Under the pieces are notes generated by a model. The model made no database searches, had not been told where the DNA came from, and saw only the letters and a list, made by a program, of their open reading frames with translations. A stretch of DNA of 64,000 bases from Azolla caroliniana (Eukaryota > Polypodiophyta), in assembly GCA_043228905.1 (NCBI GenBank), contig JBHGNT010000020.1, positions 4,836,001-4,900,000 on the forward strand. The letters are read 5' to 3'. A program made the position numbers and the translations under genes. Shown here one piece after another: positions 1 through 9,905 of the stretch. How positions within the stretch are numbered: the first letter of the stretch is position 1; each line of letters begins with the position of its first letter.

Positions 1-1
1 G

Positions 2-1456
2 TGGTGTCCAAATGAATTGAGTAGTGAAATATTGATCTCTGTGAAGTTATTTGAGTCAGTGAACACCAATTTCGAAGGAAATGTGTGTAAAAGAAAGGAT
101 CTAGTTCGGAAGATGCTTAAACCAAGGGATTTGGTGTCTCTGTTTGTAGTATCTCTAGGAAAGTTCATTAAACACAACTTCATTTATTCATGGCAGGCCC
201 ATCAGTTTAAGACTTGCATATCTGATTTCCCAAATGATGTAGTAGTCTCAGTAGTAGATTTCGCAGAGAATTATACTTTCAAGCAGCAGAATGAAATTCA
301 ATCTATGCATTGGTGTTCAGTTCAGGTAACCATTTTTGTGCACATAACATATTTTCGAGTTTCAGGTGATGTTAAAAAAGTAATTCATTTCTTTATTTCC
401 GATGATAAGAAGCATGATACCTTGTTCGTCCAACACTGTTTTAAGTTACATTGGCAGTGGTTATTAGCTCAACGTTTGGAGCTTACTCAACATTGGGTCT
501 GGTCTGACGGAGCTGCGTCACAATTCAAGGCTCGACGTCCATTTTATTTTGTGGGGAGGTATCCTACTATAACAGGTTTGGAGATGAGATGGAATTTTTT
601 TGGGTCTGGCCATGGTAAAGGTGAACATGATGGTGCAGGGGCTGTTATAAAGCGGGCACTTACCCATGAACAACTAAAGACAGATGGTGTGCACATGAAT
701 TGTGCATCACATTTAGTTGAATTTTTAAGAACAAATATGTCAACGAGTGCCACAGGTGTTTATTCCTCGCAAGTCCGAGATATCAAACGTGAATTTTGGG
801 AAGTGAAGATAGATGAAGTAAATAGGGAGAAGACCTGGGAGTGCCAAGGAATTCCCGAATTGCGATCTCTGCATGCTGTTCGCGGTTATTCCAGGTTGGA
901 TGGTCATTGTATTGCGGTTAGAGAATTGACTTGTTTTTGCTTCCATTGTGTGCAGGGAAATTGGAGATATTGTCTAAACAAAGCATACATTCAGAATTGG
1001 GAGTATCACACTCTGAATGATAAGGAAGCAGTTGATGGAGAAACAGGGCAGAATGCTGACTTCACATATGAGGGACTTGGAGATACTTTGAGTGATGTCC
1101 TGAACGTTGGGGATAACTTCGCTGTAAATGCTGAAGAAGGCAATTCAGAGGGTGCTGATTTCTATATATTAAAGTGCACGGTTAGTAAACAGTGTGCAAG
1201 GCAGAATATTGTAGATGCATGGGGAAATTTTGTATCTGCCGGGACATTCTACATCGAAGGCATTTTTTATGCAAAACTAGATGACTACGAATATGTGTAC
1301 AGGCTGTTAGAAGACAAACCAGCGGCGTATATGTACTCTCATTTGGTCAGATGCATCAACGTCCCAATGTCAGAATACAATAGCTGCTCCGGTTTATACA
1401 CTGTTGGTGCTAATGTGTATGAATGTATTTACAATAGTATGCCATGGAATTTGTAG
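2..1456 (+). CDS. Transposase-like protein, C-terminal part, 5' end outside window
   Basis: The frame is open from the first bases to a TAG at 1454-1456, so the visible 484 codons are the C-terminal part. It has three blocks that I recognise from a widespread eukaryotic family of uncharacterised transposase-like proteins, best known to me from animals: VDFAENY followed by a conserved HW about 20 residues on (about residues 80-105), WSDGAASQFK (about 165), and an HGKGEHDGAGAVIKR block (about 210). The spaced acidic residues suit a DDE-type nuclease, but I cannot prove the catalytic triad. No stop or frameshift occurs, so the gene may be functional. AATAAA signals follow near 1517 and 1575. The two other genes of the element converge on it from the - strand. 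Confidence 0.6.
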   Translation, partial: WCPNELSSEILISVKLFESVNTNFEGNVCKRKDLVRKMLKPRDLVSLFVVSLGKFIKHNFIYSWQAHQFKTCISDFPNDVVVSVVDFAENYTFKQQNEIQSMHWCSVQVTIFVHITYFRVSGDVKKVIHFFISDDKKHDTLFVQHCFKLHWQWLLAQRLELTQHWVWSDGAASQFKARRPFYFVGRYPTITGLEMRWNFFGSGHGKGEHDGAGAVIKRALTHEQLKTDGVHMNCASHLVEFLRTNMSTSATGVYSSQVRDIKREFWEVKIDEVNREKTWECQGIPELRSLHAVRGYSRLDGHCIAVRELTCFCFHCVQGNWRYCLNKAYIQNWEYHTLNDKEAVDGETGQNADFTYEGLGDTLSDVLNVGDNFAVNAEEGNSEGADFYILKCTVSKQCARQNIVDAWGNFVSAGTFYIEGIFYAKLDDYEYVYRLLEDKPAAYMYSHLVRCINVPMSEYNSCSGLYTVGANVYECIYNSMPWNL

Positions 1457-1930
1457 CTACAAGTAGCACTTACCATGTTCTCTTGTAAAACAAACATGTA
1501 TTTCGCGAAAACAGATCAATAAATTCGTTTGGAATCAATTTCTTGTATACAGTCTGCTTTCTGTGCTTCTTTCTCAATAAAATCATGTCTTTTTTGTTAA
1601 GTTTTAAGTTATAAGTTATAGCGAAATAGTCATTAGTAGCTAATTAGCTGTACAAATGCAGCTAATTAGCTGTACAAATGTATTTACAATAGTATGCCAT
1701 GGAATTTGTAGCTACAAGTAGCACTTACCATGTTCTCTTGTAAAACAAACATGTATTTCGCGAAAACAGATCAATAATTCGTTTGGAATCAATTTCTTGT
1801 ATACAGTCTGCTTTCTGTGCTTCTTTCTCAATAAAATCATGTCTTTTTTGTTAAGTTTTAAGTTATAAGTTATAGCGAAATAGTCATCAGTAGCTAATTA
1901 GCTGTACAAATGCAGCTAATTAGCTGTCAA
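1422..1930 (+). repeat. 255-bp tandem duplication of gene 3' end
   Basis: The last codons and 3' flank of the transposase-like gene (1422-1676) are repeated at once at 1677-1930, with one A lost in the second copy (CAATAAATTCG against CAATAATTCG). Both copies end in TAGCTAATTAGCTG motifs and share AAATG at the joint. The second copy adds no coding capacity but duplicates one polyadenylation-like AATAAA. Confidence 0.9.
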
Positions 1931-2057
1931 TAGCTAAATAGTCATCAATAGAATGAAATCAACAATCTGCAACATATTCCTCAAATTACACAGTAGATAA
2001 GTACAGTGGGAACAAGTAATTAAATTCTTCATTGAATAATGTCATCTCTTTACATAT

Positions 2058-3152
2058 TTATAAATTACCATTGGAAATGTCTACAAATCTCCTATAAACA
2101 GCTAAGCTCTTTCTAGTCAGTGGAACGAGTCTACATATATTATCCGCATATTGAGCTCGGTATGGAGTCCACAACCATGCACCTAGTTGGCAACTCACTA
2201 TTTGCACCAGGTACTGTTCAGGCATTTCCTCGGGTAGAATGAGACAGCATCTCCGAATATTGAAGTAGTGTCGGAAATGTTCTGTATCCAAAATCAATGT
2301 ATTGTGGGCATTATATTCAGGCCAAGTAGCCCAAAAATCAGAAAGTCTCTTGAATCTTGCAGCTTCCATTTGCTCACAATTTTCTCGTGCCCATTGACCT
2401 TTAAAACGACTTCGCCATTTTGGGAAGAATCTTGCCAAACACTTCCACACATCTGATTTTGGTTTTTCACTCCAAATAAACAAATCAAAGTATTCCATAG
2501 CCCACTCTAGAAACTGATTTGCGTCCCTCCTTGGCTGCATATATCTCACACTCATCAAGACTTTATCAAGCTCCAAGATCAAGGCTCTTCTTTCGACTTC
2601 TAGTGGTTTAGGTTTCCATTCCTGAAACTGAGCCGCTGTTACACCATTTTCTGGTAGGATACGATCAATCTCAATCAGCTCAGGTTCGGCTGACACAACT
2701 GGTGTCCTTTTCCTCTTTAAACCCCTAGTCGACTGTGTTGGGCCTAGCTTCACATTCTGGTGCTCTTGTTTTGTCGACTTAGTTATCAATCCTTGGATTA
2801 CCTCAGTGCATGTAGCTACTGATCTGCTCGATATCAGTCCACTGGTATCACATGCTGCATCTACCTGCAACACCAAGTCATCCGTGCTACATGCTGCATC
2901 TACCTGCAACACCAAGTCATCCGTGCTACATGCTTGATCAACTTGTGTGACCAGATCACTTGTGTCAGTTGCTACATCTACTTTCAAGATGGGGCCCTTT
3001 AAACATGCCGCAACATCAACAGTATCCACACTGCCATTGGCCTTACGAGCAATAGAATCAAACCCTTTAGACTCTGCAACATCAGAAAACACCAACATAT
3101 TCACACTCACAAAGTAACTAATAGTCTCACAAAACAATATCCTGAACATCAA
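2058..3152 (-). CDS. Hypothetical transposon-encoded protein
   Basis: This is an uninterrupted frame of up to 364 codons, convergent with the transposase-like gene. I do not recognise the family. The N-terminal third has three near-identical tandem units of about 15 residues (core VDAACSTDDLVLQ), then a basic KRKR patch that could be a nuclear localisation signal. The C-terminal half is rich in Trp, Phe and Arg and looks globular. The start is uncertain: ATG near 3100 is an alternative, and AG-ended pyrimidine-rich tracts nearby (TGATGTTCAG, GATGTTGCAG on the - strand) could be splice acceptors. It may therefore be a downstream exon of the gene at 3323-7554, as in CACTA elements that make two proteins from one spliced transcript. 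Confidence 0.45.
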   Translation of the reverse strand: MMFRILFCETISYFVSVNMLVFSDVAESKGFDSIARKANGSVDTVDVAACLKGPILKVDVATDTSDLVTQVDQACSTDDLVLQVDAACSTDDLVLQVDAACDTSGLISSRSVATCTEVIQGLITKSTKQEHQNVKLGPTQSTRGLKRKRTPVVSAEPELIEIDRILPENGVTAAQFQEWKPKPLEVERRALILELDKVLMSVRYMQPRRDANQFLEWAMEYFDLFIWSEKPKSDVWKCLARFFPKWRSRFKGQWARENCEQMEAARFKRLSDFWATWPEYNAHNTLILDTEHFRHYFNIRRCCLILPEEMPEQYLVQIVSCQLGAWLWTPYRAQYADNICRLVPLTRKSLAVYRRFVDISNGNL

Positions 3153-3322
3153 AGAGTTTCAGTCATAGAACAACACTCTTCAAATTATCTTGGAAAAACA
3201 TCATAGAGTTCCATTACATAATGTGGATCAAGCAACAACCAATCTGAGGTTTTACTTGTCCAACAGGATAGTAAAACTTCATAAAACCCTAGCAAAATCC
3301 CTAAGCTAACAATCATATCCAA

Positions 3323-6300
3323 CTAAACAGTATTTCGCTCCACTATGTCTGGGCCCCTTGACCGAGTAACTGGTCTTGTTCCCGATCGTGGCCCCTTCTT
3401 CAGCCTTTTTCTGGTTGGTTCCCCATTTAGCCTTGCTTCTAGGACCCAATGCGCAAGTGTGTCCTCCTCCGACAACCTTCCCATCGCCTCAGCAGCTAAT
3501 TGCACATCAGCCGTTTCTTGAACTAGCTTTTCAAGTACAGAGGGATCTGTTTGGACATTTTCAGTAGTTGGGCTCGGTGGGGTGGAATCAAGGTCTTGAG
3601 ACTCGAAGAAATGTTGCATCAAGTGTTCATAAACACTGTTGTTGTGAACCTCAGTTTTACATGTTGTTTCCACTATTTCATGGCATTTCACATCGTTGCC
3701 TAATTCAGTACACTGTTCCAAAAGAATAGGGTGCAGCTGATCTGAAGGAGATGTGATAGCAGGACTCTTACTTTCAGCCACATTGGCAGTAGTATCCTCA
3801 TCTGTTGCAGCATCATCAGCACCAGACACATCATGTGCCGTCCTTAATCCACAAGATTCTACAATAACATGACAGTTATTTAGGATAGCTAATTAGCTAC
3901 TTTACTAAACTATGGTAGAAGCTAGGATAGCTAATTAGCTAGTACGATAGCTAATTAGCTAGTATGATAGCTAATTAGGTACTTTACTCAACTATGGTAG
4001 TAGTTAGGATAGCTAATTAGCTACTATGGTAGCTAATTAGCTACTTTACTCAACTATGGTAGTAGCTAGGATAGCTAATTAGCTACTTTACTCAACTATG
4101 GTAGTAGCTAGGATAACTAATTAGCTACTTTACTAACTATGGTAGTAGCTAGGATAGCTAATTAGCTACTTTACTAACTATGGTAGTAGCTAGGATAGCT
4201 AATTAGCTACAATGAAAGCTAATTAGCTACTTTCTGAACTATGTAGTAGCTAGGATAGCTTATTAGCTACTAGGACAGCTAATTAGCTGCCAGTAGCTAA
4301 TTAGCTACTAGGATAGCTAATTAGCTGCCAGTAGCTAATTAGCTGCCAGTAGCTAATTAGCTACTAGGATAGCTTATTAGCTACTTTACACAACTATGGT
4401 AGTAGCTACTAGGATAGCTAATTCGCTAGTAGGATAGCTAATTAGTTGCCAGCAGCTAATTAGCTAGTAGGATAGCTAATTAGCTACTAGGATAGCTAAT
4501 TAGTTGCCAGTAGCTAATTAGCTAGTAGGATAGCTAATTAGCTTTTTTACACAACTATGGTACTAGCTAATTAGCTAGTAGGATAGCTAATTAGCTACTA
4601 GGATAGCTAATTAGCTGCTAGTAGCTAATTAGCTACTAGGATAGCTTATTAGCTACTTTACACAACTATGGTACTAGCTAATTAGCTAGTAGGATAGCTA
4701 ATTAGCTACTAGGATAGCTAATTAGCTGCTAGTAGCTAATTAGCTAGTAGGATAGCTTATTAGCTACTTTACACAACTATGGCAGTAGCTAATTAGTTAC
4801 TAGGATAGCTAATTAGTTGCCAGTGGCTAATTAGCTAGTAGGATACCTAATTAGCTTTTTTACACAACTATAGTACTAGCTAATTAGCTAGTACCATAGC
4901 TAATTACCTACTAGGATAGCTAATTACCTACTAGGATAGCTAATTAGCTAGTAGGATAGCTTATTAGCTACTTTACACAACTATAGTAGTAGTTAGGATA
5001 GCTAATTAGCTACTATGGTAGCTAATTAGCTACTTTACTAACTATGGTAGTAGCTAGGATAGCTAATTAGCTACTTTACTAACTATGGTGGTAGCTAGGA
5101 TAGCTAATTAGCTACAATGAAAGCTAATTAGCTACTTTCTCAACTATGTAGTAGCTAGGATAGCTTATTAGCTACTAGGACAGCTAATTAGCTGCCAGTA
5201 GCTAATTAGCTACTAGGATAGCTAATTAGCTGCCAATAGCTAATTAGCTACTAGGATAGCTTATTAGCTACTTTACACAACTATGTCAGTAGCTAATTAG
5301 CTACTATGATAGCTAATTAGCTAGTAGGATAGCTAATTAGTTGCCAGTAGCTAATTAGCTACTAGGATAGCTAATTCGCTAGTAGGATAGCTAATTAGTT
5401 GCCAGTAGCTAATTAGCTAGTAGGATAGCTAATTAGCTTTTTTACACAACTATGGTACTAGCTAATTAGCTACTAGGATAGCTTATTAGCTACTTTACAC
5501 ATTAGCTGCCAGTAGCTAATTAGCTAGTAGGATAGCTAATTAGAAAAGACTAAGCTTATTAGCTACAGTATGGTATACCTGTTAGTTTTCTCCACTCATT
5601 TGGTAGAGTTGTACTGCAATCTCCCAAACAGAATGCAGCAATTCGACAGGCATGTTGAAAACAAAGCAGATGGTATGTGTGGTTGCATGGTTGTAGGTGA
5701 ACCAACGAAGACACAGTTTTGTCCTCCACACCTAACCCGCAAGCGATGCAACGTGCTTGAACTGTCAATAAATCATTTTCTGGTTCTACTTCATTTGGTA
5801 AGGGAGCAAGAATGTTCAGGTCCAAATCCTGTCTGGTCCTTACCATTCCCTCCACAAAATGTAGCTTCTTCTTAAGGCAGTTAACTACCTGTTCTTGATG
5901 AATGTATTGTTCCTTCAACGCAACAGAGAAATTTACCGATTAATTATTCTTGTTGTTGAAAGATACAACAACTTTGCTCAGGAATCGTTAACTTACTTGA
6001 AGCTTATCCAAATTGTAATCTGCAACAGTATTTACACCTAGAAGGTCCAGGTTCATTGAAAGAACCTGGATCTCTATTTGCAGTTCTATTTTATGCTGGG
6101 GATCCAGTGGCCCCTCTAATTCAAGCTCCTGTTGCGCAACCTATTCCAGATAATGCTTGATTAGCACATTTTACCCGTTATTTATAACACAATCACATAC
6201 CAGCAAAACAATAGTTACCTGAATCTTATTTCTAATTGTTGTAACAGCAGAAGTAACTTTGCTCTCCATTGCAGAAGCCATTGTGGCTTTCTCTAAATCA

Positions 6301-7554
6301 GTCTTAAAAAATGCCAATGTCTCACAGGCTTCATGGACATTTTTTAGCATATAGCTAACCAATGTCTCACCTGTATCATCGACATTGGCTTTCCTTGGGT
6401 GTCGGTGTGGTGTATGCCCCCGGTCTTGCTGGGAGTCGGCAGTTGCATCAACAGCTGCCATGCTCCAAAATCTGTCTATTTTTTGTGCCAAGGTCCCCAT
6501 CTTTCGGCATCTTTTTACCGATGCCTCACCATAGACTGCCCAAGCTACCCTATACATTTCAGGGTCTCTAGATTCCTTCGCTGTTTTGCAGTACTCATAT
6601 GCAAATGCTCTAGCAAATGAAACTGACAACTCATTGTTGACTGGGATCTCCTGATGAACTTTCTGGTGCAGTCTCATGCAGTCATCGTACAAGTCGGCTC
6701 GTGCATGCTTCAGCTTGACCTTGCCTTTGACTCTAGGCACTGTATATACTGTCATCCAGTCTATATCACTGATCAATTTATCACTTAGGACAGCAGGGTC
6801 AACACCCTCGAGTGACAGACCATAGGTGTTGTGGAAGTCCTCCTTTGTCTCGCAAAATTTTGCGAAGTTTAGCACTCTCGTATACGGAGGAACGAGCCAT
6901 CTGAAATATCATTTCAGAAATCAGAAATAGTGCAAAATCAGAATATGTGAGAATCAAAAACCCCAATCAACAACAACAAAAATGGTGAAAAATCTTTAAC
7001 TTAGCAAATCAGAAACCCTAATCATAATTTGTATTCAGAAATTTGAAATCAGAAACCCTAATCAAAATCTGTAATCAGAAGTTTGAAATCAGAAACCCTA
7101 ATCAAAATCTGTAATCAGAAGTTTGTAACCAGAAACCTTATTCAGAAATTCTAATCAGAAATTTATAATCAAAAACCCTAATCAGAAATTTCAATCAGAA
7201 ACCCTAATCAAAAATTTCAATCACAAACCCTAATCAGAAATCCTAAGCAGAAATTTACAAACAAAAACCCTAATCAGAAATTCTAATTTGTAATCAAAAT
7301 TTGTAACCAGAAACCCTATTCAGAAATTCTAATCAGAAATTTATAATCAAAAACCCTAATCAGAAATTTCAATCACAAACCCTAATCAGAAATTTCAATC
7401 ACAAACCCTAATCAGAAATTCTAATAAGAAATTTATAAACAAAAACCCTAATCAAAAATTTCAATCAGAAACCCCAATCATCACTAAAGACAGGATTAAA
7501 CACAAAAAAAGTAATATAAACACACCTGTTGCTACTCCCCGATTTACGAGACAT
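3323..7554 (-). CDS. Five-exon transposon gene with RING-like zinc finger
   Basis: The exons on the - strand are 7554-7526, 6900-6219, 6140-5997, 5912-5579 and 3858-3323. Every junction has GT donors and AG acceptors (for example CAG/GTAACT, CAA/GTAAGT, ACAG/GTATAC). The exons add up to 1725 nt in frame, giving 574 residues. The N-terminal 240 residues look helical. Exon 3 (residues 238-285) and the start of exon 4 look amphipathic. Exon 4 has a RING-like finger near residues 340-385: CxxC, then PCNHTYHLLC, then CLGDC. Exon 5 is acidic and ends in a basic tail. Role unknown; CACTA elements usually encode a second DNA-binding protein, and this could be its counterpart. Intron 1 holds telo-box repeats and intron 4 is nearly all palindromic satellite. 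Confidence 0.65.
3870..5560. repeat. Palindromic satellite TAGCTAATTAGCTA in intron 4
   Basis: Several dozen copies of the perfect 14-bp palindrome TAGCTAATTAGCTA and one-base variants (TAGCTTATTAGCTA, TAGCTAATTAGTTG, TAGCTAATTCGCTA) stand about 17-20 bp apart, joined by short spacers such as CTAGGA, GTAGGA and CTGCCAG. A longer unit carrying CTTTACACAACTATGGTAGTAGCTAGGA recurs between groups. The array fills nearly all of the 1.7-kb intron 4 of the RING-like gene. The same palindrome marks the transposon's right end (7962-8003) and, with G at the end, the convergent gene ends (1636-1945). Confidence 0.95.
6990..7490. repeat. Telo-box-rich repeat in intron 1
   Basis: Intron 1 of the RING-like gene is a degenerate tandem repeat built on AAACCCTAATCAGAAATTT, with unit lengths of about 25-41 bp. 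The plant telo-box AAACCCTAA occurs exactly 11 times by my count between 7011 and 7450 on the + strand, plus variants such as AAACCCTATT. In plants telo-boxes lie mostly near the start of growth-linked genes and are bound by Myb-type factors; here they lie just downstream of the start codon. Confidence 0.85.
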
Positions 7555-8010
7555 CCTTGTATGGGACTCCAAGGACTTCGCCCTATTCGATTTTGGGGAA
7601 ATATGAATCGGCACCAAAGTTCAGATAGTAGTCAAAAAGAAAAAACAAATGTTTGGGGTTTCTGTAACTGAAACATACCTGGACGATGATCGAGCGGGTT
7701 CTGTGTTGTAGCTCTCAATCTGCAATGTCGATTTTTTGCTGTTGCGGGAGCTACGTCTGCGTTCGTGCTCTGAGTACTCCATCTGCGTTCAAAATCAGAC
7801 TTAGGCTAAACAGGAAATTGATGACATTGAAGTCGACCTTAGATGATGGTGATATTCCCCAAGTTCCACTACGTCTGAAACAGAAGTTCAAATATTTGAG
7901 TTTTTTCATAAATTAGTTTTTCAAATATTTGATTTTCCCACAAAAAAGACTAGCTAAACAAATAGCTAATTAGCTATGGCCATTTTAGTAGCTAATTAGC
8001 TATAATAGTG
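7555..8010. promoter_or_regulatory. 5' flank of RING-like gene and transposon right terminus
   Basis: This 456-bp stretch separates the RING-like gene's start codon from the transposon end. On the - strand a possible splice donor (CCAG/GTATGT) sits near 7680, so the 5' leader may be spliced. The outer 50 bp hold two TAGCTAATTAGCTA palindromes and the terminal TAGTG. A short + strand open frame at 7686-7916 has no recognisable content and I do not call it a gene. Confidence 0.5.
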
Positions 8011-8017
8011 TTTCCAC

Positions 8018-8833
8018 TTGCATGCTTTTACCCATGTAGATGAGAAGCAACGACGCACGGATGAGGCGACCGGTCCATTGAAGACATCGGAAAGCTGGAA
8101 CTCCGGAGGTAAGGGAAAAGAAAAGATGATTCCGGCATTCAAGCTCGCCTCGGACATCGAACAACAAACGGACTTGAAAAAGTTGTTCGAGGAGAGAATC
8201 CTCGATAGCCGGGTAGATTTTTCGCTTCGAGAACTACTCGGAATAGCGAAGAAGGAGTTCCACGATCTTCTTGTGGATCTTGTGAAGAGAAAAAGGCAAC
8301 GTATGGAGGAGAACACTCCAAGGGTGAATGCAAATACCGTTCTAATGAATGACATTGAATTGGAGGACGAAATACTGAATTCTCACTACACAAAGCCACA
8401 CTGGGCACGCGCAACTACGAAGACTCCAGTCCGAATCGGTAACATCAAAGAACCCGTGCTAGGATTGATTGATCACGGATCGGAGATCAACTTGATGTCC
8501 AAGGAATTTTACCGGAAGGGTAAGTGGCCTATTAACACGAATCATGGGTGGAAGATCCAGGCGGCCACTAAAACAACGGAAGATCTATTTGCGGCTTGTC
8601 CGAATGTGACAGTGAAGATCGGGGATGTCGAGATCGACCAAAATTTCTTCGTACAAGACGAGGTCTCACACTCCATGATCCTCGGGCAACCTTTATCACA
8701 GCATCACGGATGGAGACGAAGGTGCTCGATAGTGGTGCGGCTTTTGCACGAATTCGGAGCCAAAACGGAGGTGTCGGCGAATCATGAAAGGAACAAGAGG
8801 GAGCTCTTGTCCCAAACGAGAATGGATTTATAG
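8018..8833 (+). pseudogene. Alpha1 pre-protease and aspartic protease
   Basis: This 271-codon stretch begins with a lysine-rich linker related to the one in alpha2 (SDIEQQTDLKKLFEER, LRELLGIAKKEFHD). The retropepsin core follows, with active site LIDHGSEINLMS near 8464-8499, then the VKIGDVEIDQNFFV and SMILGQP blocks. The residue after the catalytic Asp is His, not Ser or Thr. After ILGQP the frame shifts away from the alpha2 reading (which continues YITSSRMETKVFDNGAAFARI), so the last 45 codons are out of frame. Confidence 0.7.
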
Positions 8834-8844
8834 AGCGGACTATT

Positions 8845-9905
8845 GCGGAGTGGGGAAGTGATAGTTCAAGAAGCCCTGATACCCCACACAGGAAGAAACC
8901 CCTTGGTGCAAAACAAGTACGAATCGGTCCGGATGGGGCATCCACGTACATGGCTGTAACCGGAGGAATGAAGAAAGAATACCGAAAAGTGGAGGATAAG
9001 TTACGGTCAGCATCAATAATAAAAGAGGACGAAGAAATCGTGGGAATAGTCGAAGAAGTGTTCTATGGGAGCACACTACAACGGCTTGAAGAGCTCGCGG
9101 AAGATACAAGCCAGGGAAACAGGGTAATTCCAGTGGAGTCGGTCGAGATGTACGAGATCATTGTGAAAATGGGGCCGGATGCGCTCCGCAAAGAAGAAGA
9201 ACTGGTGAGTACAAAATACAAGACCGTGGAGAAGAAAGTGAAACCGGCCACGGGACCGTAACCCGCAGATAGCGAACAAAAGAGGAAAGAAGTTTGGGGG
9301 GATCCGACACTTCGGAAGTCCATGGATATCGGACATGCCTTCACGGATGAGACCCGGAAGAAACTTCGAATCAGTGGAGGTGGGTTCCTATTAAAGAATG
9401 AAGAAGAACGATTCCGTGGGATGCTAGAGCGACATGGGAGAGCATTTGCATTTACATCGAAAGAAATAGGATGCGTTGACCCGAAGATAGTGGAGCCGAT
9501 GGTGATCTTCACGATTGACCATGTGCCGTGGAACCTGAAGCCAATTCCGGTGCCATGGGCGCATATTCCGAAAATCATCGACTTGCTCAAGGGGAAGTTG
9601 GCGATGGGGATTCTAGAGCCATCAAATGCTCCGTACTCAAATCGATGGCTTACGGTTCCGAAGAAGAATGGGTCACTCCGATTATTCAAGATTTGCAACC
9701 GGTGAACAAGGTCACGATCCGGAACTCCGGAGTCGGTCCGATAGTGGACGAATTTGCAGAAGCATTTGCCGGTCGCGCGGTATACTCCATCGGAGACCTA
9801 TACTCCGGATATGACCAATTCCAACTAGCTGTGAAGAGCCGAGACATCACTACCATGTGGACACCGATAGGATTAGTTGGACATCTATGTGGGCCCTACG
9901 GCTGA
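8845..9905 (+). pseudogene. Alpha1 reverse transcriptase, broken and deleted
   Basis: Frames at 8950-9261, 9322-9705 and 9700-9905 together match alpha2's connector and RT fingers: the PKIVEPMVIFTIDHVPWNLK block, then PYSNRW.TVPKKNGSLRL, then VDEFAEAFAGRAVYSIGDLYSGYDQF. At about 9873 the reading jumps from the TPIGL motif straight to VGHLCGPYG. Alpha2 has about 295 bp between these points (29127-29421), including the catalytic FLDDIP. The RT active site is therefore gone. Confidence 0.75.

Larger units (their letters stand above)
1..8010. mobile_element. DNA transposon, CACTA/CMC-like, right part
   Basis: The stretch from the window edge to about 8010 interrupts the gag-pol of gypsy element alpha1, which resumes just before its protease. 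The right end reads TATAATAGTG, so the inverted terminus starts CACTA, the hallmark of the CACTA (EnSpm)/CMC superfamily. Just inside it lie two copies of the palindrome TAGCTAATTAGCTA (7962-8003), matching the subterminal repeats expected of such elements. It carries a transposase-like gene on + (2-1456) and two genes on - (2058-3152 and 3323-7554). The left end is outside the window, so inverted repeat and target duplication cannot be checked. Superfamily placement is inference. Confidence 0.6.

Noticed and set aside
2058-3858. Joining 2058-3152 to the five-exon gene as its last exon
   Set aside because: Possible acceptors exist, but exon 5 ends in its own stop and no convincing donor was found; kept as a separate gene with this noted.
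3870-5560. CRISPR-like array
   Set aside because: Spacers are not unique and repeats are palindromic with variable spacing; it lies in a spliced intron of a eukaryotic transposon.
7686-7916. 76-codon gene in transposon right end
   Set aside because: No recognisable content; it overlaps the likely 5' leader of the RING-like gene on the other strand.
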